Position numbers and translations under genes: made by a program. DNA of 64,000 bases from Channallabes apus. Its lineage: Eukaryota; Chordata; Actinopteri; Siluriformes; Clariidae. This document shows positions 1 through 11,440 of this stretch, piece after piece. The notes beneath the pieces are model-generated. The model was given only the letters and a program-made list of their open reading frames with translations, was not told the DNA's origin and did no database searches. Every line of letters starts with the position of its first letter. The first letter of the stretch is position 1. Location of the stretch: assembly GCA_030522415.1 (NCBI GenBank), contig CM060127.1:16015314-16079313 (forward strand), written 5' to 3'.

Positions 1-224
1 ACAAACTACAATTCTTCTGGAATAACGCCCTGTGACAGTCACACCTGGAGCTTTTAGACAAGTCACAGCAGTTATATGTTCACAGACACAAAAATAAAGC
101 CTTTAAAGGAAAAAATTCTGTACCTACCGTAAAACATGAAGGAGGGTTCGGTAAGGTTCGGGGGGCTGCTTTCCTGCATGTAGCATAAAGAGTTCTGAAT
201 CTGTGCATGGCGCAATACAATCCC

Positions 225-520
225 AAGACTGTGAAATACATTCTGGAGTGGAATCTACTGCTCAATGTCAGAAAGTTTGGTGTCAGTCGCAGGTTGGGTC
301 CTCCAAGAGAATAACCCAAACCGAAAACACACAGCAAAAAAAAAAATAATTTTTTTAAATATCTAAGAGCAAAACATTGGACTATTCTGAAGTTGCTCTC
401 TATGATCCCTTATTAAAAATCCCATTGAACAACTGTTCAAATATTCAAACCTAGTGAACATCTGTAACGTAGAGTCTGGAGAAGGCAGCTGGAGCAATAT
501 GATCATGGGAATTGGTTAAA
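225..520 (+). pseudogene. Tc1 transposase relic, more decayed
   Basis: CTGCTCAATGTCAGAAAGTT TGGTGTCAGTCGCAGGTTGG GTCCTCCAA parallels 3897-3950, and GAACATCTGT...GAGTCTGG AGAAGGCAGCTGGAGCA parallels 3983-4050. The two are diverged copies of one Tc1 family. Confidence 0.5.
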
Positions 521-750
521 AAACCTTGGTAATAATAATAATAATAAGAAGAAGAAGAATAACATTATTATTATTGGGCTTTGAGGTCCAATTGTATTAT
601 TATATGGCTTTGAGTTCCAATGTCAGTGAAAGGCAACGAAAAATCTATCTTCAACCCACAGTAGTGTCCAAGCCTTTGACTTTTTAAGAGTAATAATAGG
701 AGGCTAGTCCCTTGCTACAAAAAAAATTGCATCAAGTAGTACAACATTAA

Positions 751-819
751 TACTATGGTATATTATGGGACTGTGTGTACTATAGTTTGCAATAGTACAC
801 ACTGTCCCATACCATGGTA
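751..819. repeat. Imperfect hairpin
   Basis: Left arm 751-783 (TACTATGGTA.TATGGGACTG TGTGTACTAT) pairs with right arm 792-819 (ATAGTACACACTGTCCCATA CCATGGTA), with one small bulge. Confidence 0.75.
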
Positions 820-1069
820 CTTTCCGAGTTACTTTTGCAAGGCATCCATAATCTGCTCATCCCTGAATGATGATGTGATCAATGCCCTGAAGTGCAATCA
901 GATCCGACTTCGATGGATCTCGTACCATACTATACATACATATCTTCTTGTTGGAAACTTGGGGAGTCCTGATGGGATCATCGTTGTATTTTTATGTCAC
1001 TGCAGGTAGGATCATTTCTGGTAATGCTCAACTTGTGACTTTAAAGCTTTTTTTCTTTTGGCTTTACAG

Positions 1070-2060
1070 AAAGTTGAACCATTGAGAAGGGGAAAAATGG
1101 AAGTCCACTAGACTGTCAATCAAGAAAGAGCAGACCACATCTACTAGTTTAGATGAAGTGCAAGATCCCTTGTACAATAACGAAGACCATAAGGGAAACA
1201 GGTCTTACTCTGATGCAGCAAGAGGTGCAGGTGTATCAGCTTCCCATCTGCATCATGCCAACTGTAACATTTATGCTGATAAATGTTTGCTGACCAGAAT
1301 GGAACCTATATGAGAAAAATGGAACTGCAGGCGCAGAGAACACCAATACAATACCAAACTTGCATGTAAACAGTGAAGAAGCACAGCTTAGAGTCTGAGT
1401 ACAGCGACAGGCTGAGAGCACTGGAAGCTGATGTACTACCTTTCCCCATAGTGGCATGAAGCACGGAGCACAGAATCATCGAAACCTGACAGACAGTATC
1501 GCCTAGACACTATCAAAAGTCCCACAAAACAACAATGTGCAGCCTGTGCTAGAAGGCCCACAGAACCCCAAAGACAAGCCAGAAATCTGGGGTCGCTGTA
1601 GCCACATGCTCGAGGCTGTCTCTGTCCCCGGCACCCCTGAACGAGGCAGCTGGATTGTGTACTTTCCATGGTAAGCTACAAGGACTCTCTAAGCAGGCCC
1701 TACTGGCCAGAACCTACTGGCCAAATCTTCTCGGGCATGGTTTGTCTCTTTGGATGCTAAACCACCAGCTCAGGCACGATACAATGTACTGTAATCAAAC
1801 AGCAGACAGCAGCCTGGACTCTGGGGTGGACATGAGTGAGCTCCAGTGTTTAGTTTGAAAGAGAGCGGTCAGGAAGAATGTGGCCATGAGGAACAGGACT
1901 TAGATAGTAGAAGGTCCTGTAATCGGAATTCCTGAAGATACATCGCTGAGAGACACGGTGGGGAGCAGGGGTGCAGCTATTCACAACATCCTAGAGGATC
2001 ATAATGCTGGTGACACATTTAGCGCGTCCAGGTCCATCCCACCACCTAAAAGACTATGCA
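1070..2060. other. Possible decayed retroelement ORF, unrecognised
   Basis: GC content is higher than in the flanks and several short frames are open, such as CAACARRPTEPQRQARNLGS near 1530. No recognisable domain. It could be an old LINE ORF1, but I cannot support that. Confidence 0.2.
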
Positions 2061-3889
2061 GGATGCACAACATACTAACGATAAAATGACTCGACATGTG
2101 AGGGAGGCACGTGTACAAACTAACCGTTAGATGAAGCTACCTTGTGTGCTGAGCTTGTGTCTGCCAGATGTTTCTGGTTGTTTTCAACCTGCCTTGTTTT
2201 ATTACCAGGAGAGATGCCACACTAAGATGACTTATTCTTGTGTATCTTTTTTAGGTAAATTTCTGTGTTTGCAAGTTTTCTCCATCCAGTTACTGCCCAT
2301 CTGAGGCACCAATCTATTCTTCCTACACAACAACTTCACATCTCACTCCTGTACAAGTCAGTGTCATGTTTCACTACCCCAAGTGGACCATTACACACTG
2401 CTATACAAACTAAAATATTTCTTTCCTTCCTAACTTACAGTGTGTTTAGAGGGAATAGTTTTAACCTGCTGGCCCACATGTAAACTCTGAAGGCAAAGAC
2501 GACACTGTATTCCTGGTTTTAGAAATATGGAAATTTTGTGAACTTGTATTACTGGGAAACTTCTCCATACAGTATGTGCTCTAGAGCAATGTTTGACTTG
2601 ACACCTGTTTCAGTGAGGTAATAAGAGCGGCAGTTTCGATTAAATGCACTTAAGCAATCAGTATGTATTTATTATACTATATCTCGCTACATACTTTGTG
2701 GCCACGTATTGATTGTCAGTTACATTTGTCGTGGTTTCTGTTATTACAGTAGTTTCCCTGGTCAATTTCTTTTCTGCAGAATCATAATAAGGATGTATAA
2801 ATATCAAGTAAAAAAGAAGGCCAGTAACTTGACAAAACCCAATTAGAATGGCAGAAATAAAAACTTACCACTTTCAATCCAAAGCTGTGCTGAGGATAAA
2901 TGCTTTTCTCAAAGAGCAGAATTAACTTTATTACATGGAAGATAATCAACTACTGGACCTTTTCCCCCTACATATGTCTCTCAGTACATCATGAAAAGAA
3001 GGATAATGATTTATACGTTTTATGTGAACCTGTTTCTAATTTCGGAATACATATTGTAATTGTCCTTTGTGTCATCATTACTTTACATCACTCTCAGTAG
3101 GCTGGTCCACCCTGCTGAACCAGAATGAGAAACTGCCATTTTAAGGCTCAGGAAACCTTTGCAGGTGTTTTGAGTTAATTAGCTGATTAAAAAAAACATA
3201 TTTTTACATTTACAATAGAGATAAACCAGTGAACATAACTGGCTGGTTTTCAGTTTGATTGGCCATGACCAGTGACCGGCTGATCAGCATCAAACCTGAT
3301 AAATGAATGATTCTGTACTGAGTGCAGAAGCTTCCGAGTGGCTCAACAGAAGTGTATTTTTATGCTGTTACATTATCAAAAATCATGCACATTAAAAGCC
3401 TCCGATCTTCCTTTTTCTCCAAACTCTGTAAGTGAATTAGTCTCAAACCCACTCACCACACAGTGATGATTACACTGATTACACCAGTCTCAAAACACAG
3501 CGAGCTCAAATTAGTCGAAAATCCATGCATTAGAAATCCCACATGCTCATGTGATTCATGAAAATAAAAACACATGCTTACTGTTCAGTTTTGAGACATT
3601 GAAGATGTTTGAGGCGGTAAAACGTCACCGCCTCTTTATAATCCTACAGTTGGTGCAGTACAGTTGTATTGTTTAAATGCTGAGCTTAGTTTGAGAACTT
3701 ATTTTACAAGTAACATTAAATTACTAATTAAAGTTATTTAAAATGTAAAATTTTAACAAAATCGGGGAAAATGAAATATCGATTTGGGACATTTATAAAA
3801 TCATGATAGAATCATAATTTAAATTTTTTTTTATCATAATTTAAATTTTTGTGATGATATCATATCGGGAGATGACTGGTGATTCCCAT
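2061..3889. other. AT-rich stretch, nothing recognised
   Basis: No transposon ends, exons or RNA genes seen. A local ATAATTTAAATTTTT duplication lies near 3810-3850. Confidence 0.4.
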
Positions 3890-4075
3890 CCCTACTGCTC
3901 AGTATCAGAAAACTTGGTCTCAGTCGCAGGTCATGGGTCCTCCAACACGATAATGCACACTGATCTGGTCTAAATCCTATTGAACATCTGTGGAAAGAGT
4001 TGGAATGTGAAGTCTGGAGAAGGCAAACTTCAAACCTGAGACAGCTGGAGCAGTATCATGACAAGTGGTATAAAC
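3890..4075 (+). pseudogene. Tc1 transposase C-terminal relic
   Basis: Translation gives RSWVLQHDNAHTDLV, then LNICGKSWN and a string corresponding to the end of the catalytic domain (..LWKELEC.VWRRQTSNLRQ LEQY in another frame). It has stops and frame changes. Confidence 0.6.
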
Positions 4076-4394
4076 TGTTCTGTTGTTTACATATCTGTTG
4101 GGAGGCGCAGAAGTGTTACTGAGAGCTAGAGAAATCACTTGAATGGAGGTTGTCCAACAAAAAGGACAGGTTTATTATTTTTTGCTATTAATTTTCTTGA
4201 ACCACAATTCAAATTCAAAAGTAATGTCTGATTTTAATTAGTTGATGTTCATCTAATTTTTATTAAGTTTGTTAGTTTCAAGTTATTTCAGTGATCAGTG
4301 TGAGTTTTTCCTTCTTTAATAGAAGGGTACCATCAAATTTGATGACACCAAGTGTTTTATTGAATAAATATAAATACGTTTTGTTTTGATAATG

Positions 4395-4530
4395 TCTTTT
4401 TTTCTCTTTTTGTCTTTATACAGTACATGGAACTGTCACTACTTTACTGTATATTTGCACATTGTTCTTTGCTGCTGTAACATTGAAATTTCCCCACTGT
4501 GGGACGAATAAAGGTATATCTTATCTTTAG
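4395..4530 (+). mobile_element. LINE 3' end with short tail
   Basis: TTGCACATTGTTCTTTGCTG CTGTAACATTG...TTTCCCC ACTGTGGGACGAATAAAGGT ATATCTTATCTT is the typical 3' end of a fish non-LTR element with an (ATCTT)n-like tail. No coding part is attached. Confidence 0.6.
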
Positions 4531-5494
4531 TAGCTGTCTTTGAAAAATAAATAAGGCATATTATTATTATTATTCCAAATAAAACTTCAACACCTGTGTC
4601 ATTTCCCAGAGTGACATAACCAATGACATCACAGATTATGTGACCAATCAGCATACTCTGCTGAGCAGAAAACAGAGTGCTGACCTATTTTCCATTTAAG
4701 CAGAAGGTCTACAGTCAGTCATTACACACCTATGAAGCAACCTGTATGTCCGAAATCTCTTTAACAGCAAAGTCTTGTATCTCAGCTGTTTTTTCTTGTC
4801 TCAGGTATTGGCTGATCAAAATGTGTGGGGCAGATTTAGGTGCAGTAATTACCAGAAGGAAATGAGTGTGAATCACCTCGCCGCCAACATGCCCATAATA
4901 ATGACAGGTGGCTAGGGCCAGATCCAATTGAACATGGCATATTACATGTCTAGAGTTTATGGAACGAACTACGTTGAGACCCAGCGAGTACTGGTACGTT
5001 CTCAAAACAAGTCAAACAACTAAATTAGCAGAGTGTCTGCAGGGCATTAGATGAAAATGAAAATGCATTTCCATTTCAATATTTATCAGTAATGTTCAGT
5101 AGGATCAAGCAATTGTTACGGAAATAAACTTCTTAGGTTCAATTTTATTTCATCAACATGATGAAGAGCATTCACTTGTATGGGTTACAGTTACAGTACC
5201 ATTATGCCATTGGACTTCTTTCTGATGGTGGCAGCAGTGAGATATAACTTTAGTTTAACTTTCTGGAGGACTGCTGCATTTTTTTCATGCTCAACCGAGA
5301 CGCAATGACTGATGGGGAAAAGGGAATGAAAAATTTTCTGTGGAGTAAAAGCCCATTTTTCAGTTGTTCCCTAAACCGTTACTGTTCCCTTTGAACTGAG
5401 TGATCAGTTTCGTTCTCTGCCGTTGGAATCACGCTTAACATGGCTGAACACCATGTGCAGTATACTTTACAGGGTACTTCAGGCCAATCGGAAA

Positions 5495-5625
5495 GCATTG
5501 CATTCTGGGACTTTATCTCTAGTGTTGTCACTAGTCAAATGTTTTTCAGATATATACAAACTGTCGCATTAGACAAGTCTACTTATCTGACTGACTGCAC
5601 TCAATGCGAAGCTTGCTGAGCTGGG
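5495..5625 (+). repeat. Partial copy A of the exon-like repeat
   Basis: TTTTTCAGATATATACAAAC TGTCGCATTAGACAAGTCTA CTTATCTGAC matches the start of copy C (17465). Upstream GCATTCTGGGACTTTATCTC also matches GCATTCCGGGACTTTGTGTC near 9713. Confidence 0.5.
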
Positions 5626-6366
5626 TATAGTGTCTGCACAAATGATTTGGTTTGCAGGTGGAGCATGAACTGAGCTGGTGTGCTACAGGTACGAAACAAA
5701 GCAATCTAATTTTATTTTTTTAACCACTCTGAAGTTGATCATTTTCCTTTAATAGAACACTGGTGTTTTATTGCTTCACTAAGAGCTATTCAACAAAGAT
5801 TGATTTTTTTTTACATATTAACGAAAGCCATGTTGTAATTTTTGTTCATTAAGTTTTGAAAAAATATTATTTTTTAAACATTGGTAAAGCAGGTTCCTGT
5901 TCTTAACCCAACATTCCAGTTAAAATGAACCAACACCTGGTTCATTTTACCTGGTTTATTATTTACATCCATGGTAATTATTCATTATTTGCTGTATCGA
6001 GAAAGGATCCATTTCTCTCCCTCTGTAAATTAAAGGTGAAAGGGGGCGTGGTTTCAGAACACATATGGAATAGGATTACAATACATTCACATGCACACAA
6101 ACTGTGCCGCTTTGGGCCAGACAGCCTGGAAAAAGAGCTCAGAGCCAACAATAGCGTTCAGCACAAAACCTTTATCAGCCTTTTTCAGCGTCACAAAATC
6201 ATATTACAAAACATACAGTAAATGTAAAGAAAAGGGTAAAACAATAGAGCGTTTCGGGGGGAGCAGCACAGCTGAGCTCCTGCTCTGTTCTCTCCTCCTC
6301 ACACTCAGACACACACCTCCTCAGCGGACACGCGCAGCAGCTCATAAAGGGCAACATACTGTACAT

Positions 6367-7512
6367 TAGGGCTGCACGATATATCGAAAAAATATCGTTA
6401 TCGCGATAATGGCATGCGCGATAACCATATCGCAAGGAGTTGCGATAAATACTTTATTTGCCAAGCATTTGTGTGTCCAAATTTGACCAATCAGATGGGC
6501 CCTTACTATGTTTATACCCGCTTATATATTATATATATATATATATATATAATATATAATATTATTTATATCTTTATACTTCATTCTGTCGCGAACTAAC
6601 CCCGGATGATCAGAAGATTTAGCGATTAGCCGTTAGCCGCGATTAGCCGTTAGCCGCGATTAGCCGTTAGCCCTTTATAGACGGTAAACCCAAACGCGGA
6701 AGCAAGCGAGTGGGCAGGATAACCACATGAATTAGTTTAAGGACTCTCACAGAAGGGGAGCAAGGGAAAAACACACATGTAACCCGCGTCCTATAAACAC
6801 ACACTCGAATCTGAACCGACATGGCGAACACAGTGACTAAGCTGTATGCACTAGTTTGTTTACTCCTCTTATACTTCCGGGTTTGCGCCTGCATTACTTC
6901 TGGGTCCTAGTGCCGGTCGCGGAGCGTGCGTGCGTGCGCGTGTGTGTGTGTGTGTGTGCGTGCGTGCGCGTGCGTGTGTGTGTGTGTGACAAATAGTATT
7001 TTTTTTATTAAATTTTTGTTTAATAATATTTTTTATAAAAAAAAAAAAAAAAAAACAGACAAGCCAAAGAGAATATTTAGTTTAAAAGATGCTCTTGTTT
7101 TAAGACACTATTGATGAGTGTATGGTTCCACTTAAATAAAAAGTAATGTTTGAAAGTAATACATATTGTGTTGGCAGGTTTATAGTAACAGCAAACCAGA
7201 AGTCAGAATATCTGCTGAGGGGTTTAAGTCATTCATAGTGTTTTGAAGTCTAAATATTTGCAACTTCCTTGACATATAGTTTCTTTTTAGCCTGAATTAG
7301 ATTTAATTACATCAGACGAATATCTATTACCTGTTTATTTTAGTATGATCATTACATATAAATAAATAAATAAATAAATAATAAAAAAATAGGCAATAAT
7401 AATAAAAAAATGCATTTCTCTAGGGAAATGTTATATCGCAAGAAATATCGTTATCGCAGTATTCAACAACAATATCGCATATCGCATATTTTCCTAATAT
7501 CGTGCAGCCCTA
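6367..7512. mobile_element. hAT MITE, copy 1
   Basis: The same family as 14722-15757, with ends TAGGGCTGCACGATA and TATCGTGCAGCCCTA and 8-bp duplication CTGTACAT (6359-6366, 7513-7520). It carries three tandem GATTAGCCGTTAGCC units near 6624-6672 where copy 2 has one, plus a (GT)n/GTGCGTGC tract at 6926-6988 and a 19-A run. Confidence 0.95.
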
Positions 7513-7904
7513 CTGTACATACATAATGTGATATACAACATAGTAAAAAACACACGCACTTTTTATCGGCGGGGCCCGTACGATTAACGCACTCATCTAT
7601 CTGCGTAAAAAAAAAAAGAGATGCAATATTATAGTTTCTGTCATTTTTAAAATAAATTTACGTACTGACCAGCAGCCCACCGAGAAAACGCCCAGTGCTC
7701 CAGACGGCCAGTCGCCACTGCCTAGCACGTTATTGCTAGCTACTGTATAGTGGCGGTCCGCGGAGCAGGTATCCAGGGAAACTAATCGATGTTAAAGGAT
7801 CAGCCAATAGGCGCGCAGGTCCAACCCACTGGCGCTGACTGACAGAACGACTCATTCTGCTGAAAAATCGCATTATGAAATAAATAGGCCATCGTGAAAA
7901 ACGG

Positions 7905-8190
7905 GATTTTGAAATGAAAAGTGACTGATAAAATGACATTTTGAAATAAAAACAGCAGGAATTAAATAAAATGCCTCTGCAATAATCTGTTATTGAGAAA
8001 AATAATGACCATGAAATATTATTTCATAATAATAAGTAAATATATTTCACAATAATTAGCTTTTTTTCAAAATATGTGCCATTATTTCACAATATCACTC
8101 ATATTACATATATATGTCTTATTTATTCATAGTTATTTATTTCATAATGTCCTATTTATTTATTTAATTTTGAACACTTTGGAGTTCCAT
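7905..8190 (+). repeat. Dispersed AT-rich repeat, copy A
   Basis: About 290 bp shared with 24945-25257. It ends at GAACACTTTGGAGTTCCATA, immediately beside exon 2 of the integrase-like relic. Confidence 0.85.
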
Positions 8191-8208
8191 AGTAAATCTG
8201 TTTCTTAC

Positions 8209-8950
8209 TGAAATCTGAAAAGACTTAATTTTTTAAAATGCAGATATGAAGAAGAACAACCCAATATTCTTGCCATGGCTCTCATGGTGAAGCCTTGAGT
8301 AAAGAGCAGCTCAATTTGTTGTCTTGTAATGTTAAGGGCAGGTCTCCCTCGCCTTCCTAAAATATGTAAAAATAAATTTGAGGAGTATTCTTAGATGAAT
8401 AACAATAATAGGGTAAAAAGTAAGGCTGGCTATGTACAACGGCATATCGTCGCAAGTATTAAAATATTTAAAAGCTTGTCTGTGTTAAACTGTTAGGTCT
8501 TTCCTAACAGCCACAATATTAAAGTTGCTGTGTAATGATTGATGTAAATGATGCTTAATCAATATAATGTAAAAAATAAATAGATAAATAAAACAATGCA
8601 ACTGTCAGGGGGAAAAACACAGTTTTCCTTTTGGGATCCTTTACACTAAAATCCTACATGTGACAAACTGAAACAATATTATTGGCTGACTTACCTAAAT
8701 GCAAGAGATGTGCTGGATGGAAGCTAGGACATGATGCATTGGGGCCTGCAGTGATGACAGATCTGAGATCTGTAAGACTCTGAACTATATCCTGCATAGC
8801 CTGGGCGCTAAGAGAGTCTTCAACTCTTCTCAAGTTAGCAATAGACATGCCAATAGTGTGCACTTCACTTTGACCTGCAGAACCTTCATGATATGCTCGT
8901 TCAATTGCAATACATCATCTTCTAATACGTCTCAGGACGGCATCCGCCAT
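8209..8950 (-). pseudogene. Two exons of an integrase-like repeated gene
   Basis: Exon 1 (8950-8695) starts MADAVLRRIRR, then an in-frame TGA, then CIAIERAYHEGSAGQSEVHT, ISMSIANLRRVEDS-like text and HPAHLLHLG. Its donor is GTAAGT. Exon 2 (8356-8209), acceptor TATTTTAG, is open: GRRGRPALNITRQQIELLFT QGFTMRAMARILGCSSSYLH, a GRP hook plus helix-turn-helix typical of a multicopy fish family with an integrase core. Later exons with the catalytic part are not seen to the left. Confidence 0.5.
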
Positions 8951-9094
8951 ATTTGCTTTTCAAATACGTCCTTCACCAATGAGCAATGAAAAAACTTCAA
9001 CCAATTACTTTTAAGTATGCAGCTTCCTTGAATGCCACTAGTGCCACCTCCTAATTAACATATTGTTCAAGTTGTCAAATAATGAAAATTTTTG

Positions 9095-9215
9095 GCCTCA
9101 CTAGTTGACTAGGGAAATTCACTAGTAAAATAGTGAGGTTTAAAATCGCACTAGTTAACTAGTCAAAAAATGGTTTCACTAGTATTAGTGCAATTTTGGC
9201 CTTCACTAGTTAATT
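9095..9215. repeat. Cluster of ACTAGT palindromes
   Basis: Six ACTAGT sites (9100, 9121, 9150, 9158, 9178, 9205), two joined as ACTAGTTAACTAGT. The density is far above expectation; the origin is unknown. Confidence 0.85.
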
Positions 9216-9255
9216 TGTGGACGCAAATATGCTTGATATCCCCGATAAGCAATTT

Positions 9256-9347
9256 ATGCCCAAACGGCTTGCCATATTCTGGAAAGCCATTTGAGTATTA
9301 ATTCTAATATCCCTGATATCCAATATATGCCCAAACGGCTTGCCATA
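9256..9347 (+). repeat. Short direct repeat, 71-bp period
   Basis: ATGCCCAAACGGCTTGCCAT A occurs at 9256 and again at 9327, each preceded by a TGATATCC-like string. Confidence 0.85.
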
Positions 9348-9828
9348 CGCGCTGTACACACACGCTTACCGTATTGTGTAGTGTCGCTTTTTCTGCAGAT
9401 TTTTTCGCTACCGCTGATCATTTTATCAACTTGTAATATATTTATTTTGGGAGTATATTAACATGTGCTTTCTCAATATTTAAAATTTTTTATTTGAGGG
9501 GGCGCTGCACCCTCTTGCCCCTGCGTAGAGCCGGGCTTGGTCAAGCGACATACGAAGAACAGACCCCTGGTGGAAACAGCCGTTGACTAGAGCCTCTTCT
9601 GCTTCTGGTGGAAATAGGCAGTACTACCCCTGTCATTTTTGCTTGTCATATAACAAGCAAAAATCACGCTTGTTATATACTGTAATACAGCTCTTGTCAT
9701 AAAAACTTGATTGCATTCCGGGACTTTGTGTCCAGTATTTGCACCAGTCTCTCCACTACCTCTACATTACACTCTTTATTTACATGATGCTGAAAAAATC
9801 TGAGTGCGCCAACAGTGCAACCTGCATA

Positions 9829-10083
9829 TTATCCTGTATGTTTGACTATTTCATTACAATGGTGTTCAGTCGTATTCATGTCAGATCTGGTTTTGGTCAG
9901 ACCAGGCACACTCCTGATTACATGCTCATGTCTTGTGAACATGCACTCACTTTTGCTTTGTACCGGTAAACACATTTTAAACTCTGCTGGGAGCTCGTCC
10001 TCTAAGTACAGTCGATGTGATCGATTATGATCGCTGTAAGCATTAATGTAACACAAGTACACTGAAAAAAGTACACAAGGCAT
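9829..10083 (-). repeat. Exon-like repeat with [11 protein letters not shown] motif, copy B
   Basis: The minus frame contains [39 protein letters not shown]. It is inverted relative to 17465-17640, with the SAMD3-like relic between them. Differences are mostly single bases, and the reading frame is kept. Confidence 0.6.
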
Positions 10084-10244
10084 GTCATTAATCTAAAGAA
10101 GTTGTTATATGTAAAACATTTATGTTTCGTTTTAGTCATCAGTGTTATGTAAAAAGTTTGGTTGATTTTAAATTCATTAAATTAAATTAAGTCTTGTTTG
10201 TATAAAGTAAATTAATTTCTTTAAATTGAATTAAACATTTTGGT

Positions 10245-10372
10245 TCCCATTGTCACGTGACTTAAAACGTCATCCGTGGTCGTGCGTGCCGACGTTCACC
10301 TTTCCGCCATCTTGATACACCGCGTGGAAGAACTCGGCGTGGTTAAATGGGAATCAAGAAAGTTGGTAAGTA
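10245..10372 (+). promoter_or_regulatory. Promoter-like GC-rich segment with YY1 motif and splice donor
   Basis: TCACGTGAC (10254) is a USF-type E-box and CCGCCATCTTG (10305) is a strong YY1-like motif, as found at many vertebrate core promoters. A short frame ATGGGAATCAAGAAAGTTG then meets the donor GTAAGT at 10365. It could be the first exon of the SAMD3-like relic 2.4 kb downstream or of a transposon gene. Confidence 0.4.
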
Positions 10373-10854
10373 ATTTTATACATACGTTTGGGCGTATTAT
10401 TATCATTATACATGTGTGATTTCATAACATACGGTTACATACAGTTATTACTCATTTGACGGCGCTAACTCGACTAGAAGCGTTACAAGATTCCCTCATC
10501 ACAATGTTAATCCGAGTGGAAATAAAATAAGAATAATACAAGTAAACTGCTTGGGATGAGATGGGTTGATACTGAAACGTATGATAAAGGCGGTTTCGGC
10601 TGTGCTGGAGCGCGAGACTTTACGCCGCCATCAGCCTGCATGTCATTAATACATGGCGCCAGCATGTGTACAGTACACGCACGCTTTGTATGGCCTTATC
10701 ATTGTTATAAGGCTTTATTATTAATATTAATATTTTTATTGATTTATTATGAAGCTTGCGTTCGCAAGGTATTCGGTCTGCTTATTTATGTATGGTCTCT
10801 CATTTATGGTTAATGATTAACACATTGTGCTTTCATGTAAAGATAACGCTAACA

Positions 10855-11440
10855 CAGTGTTTCCCAAACTGGGGGTCGCGGAATAATTTCAAGGGGTCAC
10901 GAGAGGGATTTAAAAATATATATTTCTGTGATTATAATACACACTTTTCAGTATTACAAGTAAATGCTATAAATTAATATTTTCTGATTTGTAATAATAT
11001 TACTGATTGAGTTTGTGTTTAAATTGAGTGATAAAAAAAAAAAAAAAACATTGCGACTCATAGATATGACATCACTGTGCAGCGACTGACTCACTAGTTA
11101 TTGCAACAGCGCACAACTGCACGTGAAAACCGCAACTGCCGAGATGGATACATTTGTTATTCGCAAATCTAAAAATGTTAAGGAAATTGTTTGCCTGAGT
11201 CACCGGAACCATGTACATCGACCAAGCAAAAGAGCAAGACCCCGTCAGACCAAAGTAGGAAACGTCGGAAATATGAGGAAGAATTTATAAAGTGCAGTCA
11301 GTATCAGTATTCAGTAAGTTGTGGTAGTAACCGAATACACGAGTTGTCCCGTGCAGCAGTGGATGTACTGCTTCAATGTGGATCTACATATTTGTGTGAG
11401 CAGTATTTTTCCGCTGTTACATATAAAAATTAAATACAGC
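10855..11440 (+). mobile_element. Internally deleted hAT element, right end lost
   Basis: The left end CAGTGTTTCCCAAACTGGGG GTCGCG is hAT-like. At 11142 a frame starts MDTFVIRKSKNVKEIVCLS. After one frame change it reads SPEPCTSTKQKSKTPSDQSR KRRKYEEEFIK (ZBED5-like N-terminus) and jumps directly to HELSRAAVDVLLQCGSTYLC EQYFSAVT, the hAT C-terminal dimerisation end. Several hundred central residues are gone. The Tc1 remnant abuts it at about 11430. Confidence 0.7.

Noticed and set aside
766..812. microRNA hairpin
   Set aside because: The arms fold, but there is no conservation or expression evidence, and the sequence looks like a decayed small repeat.
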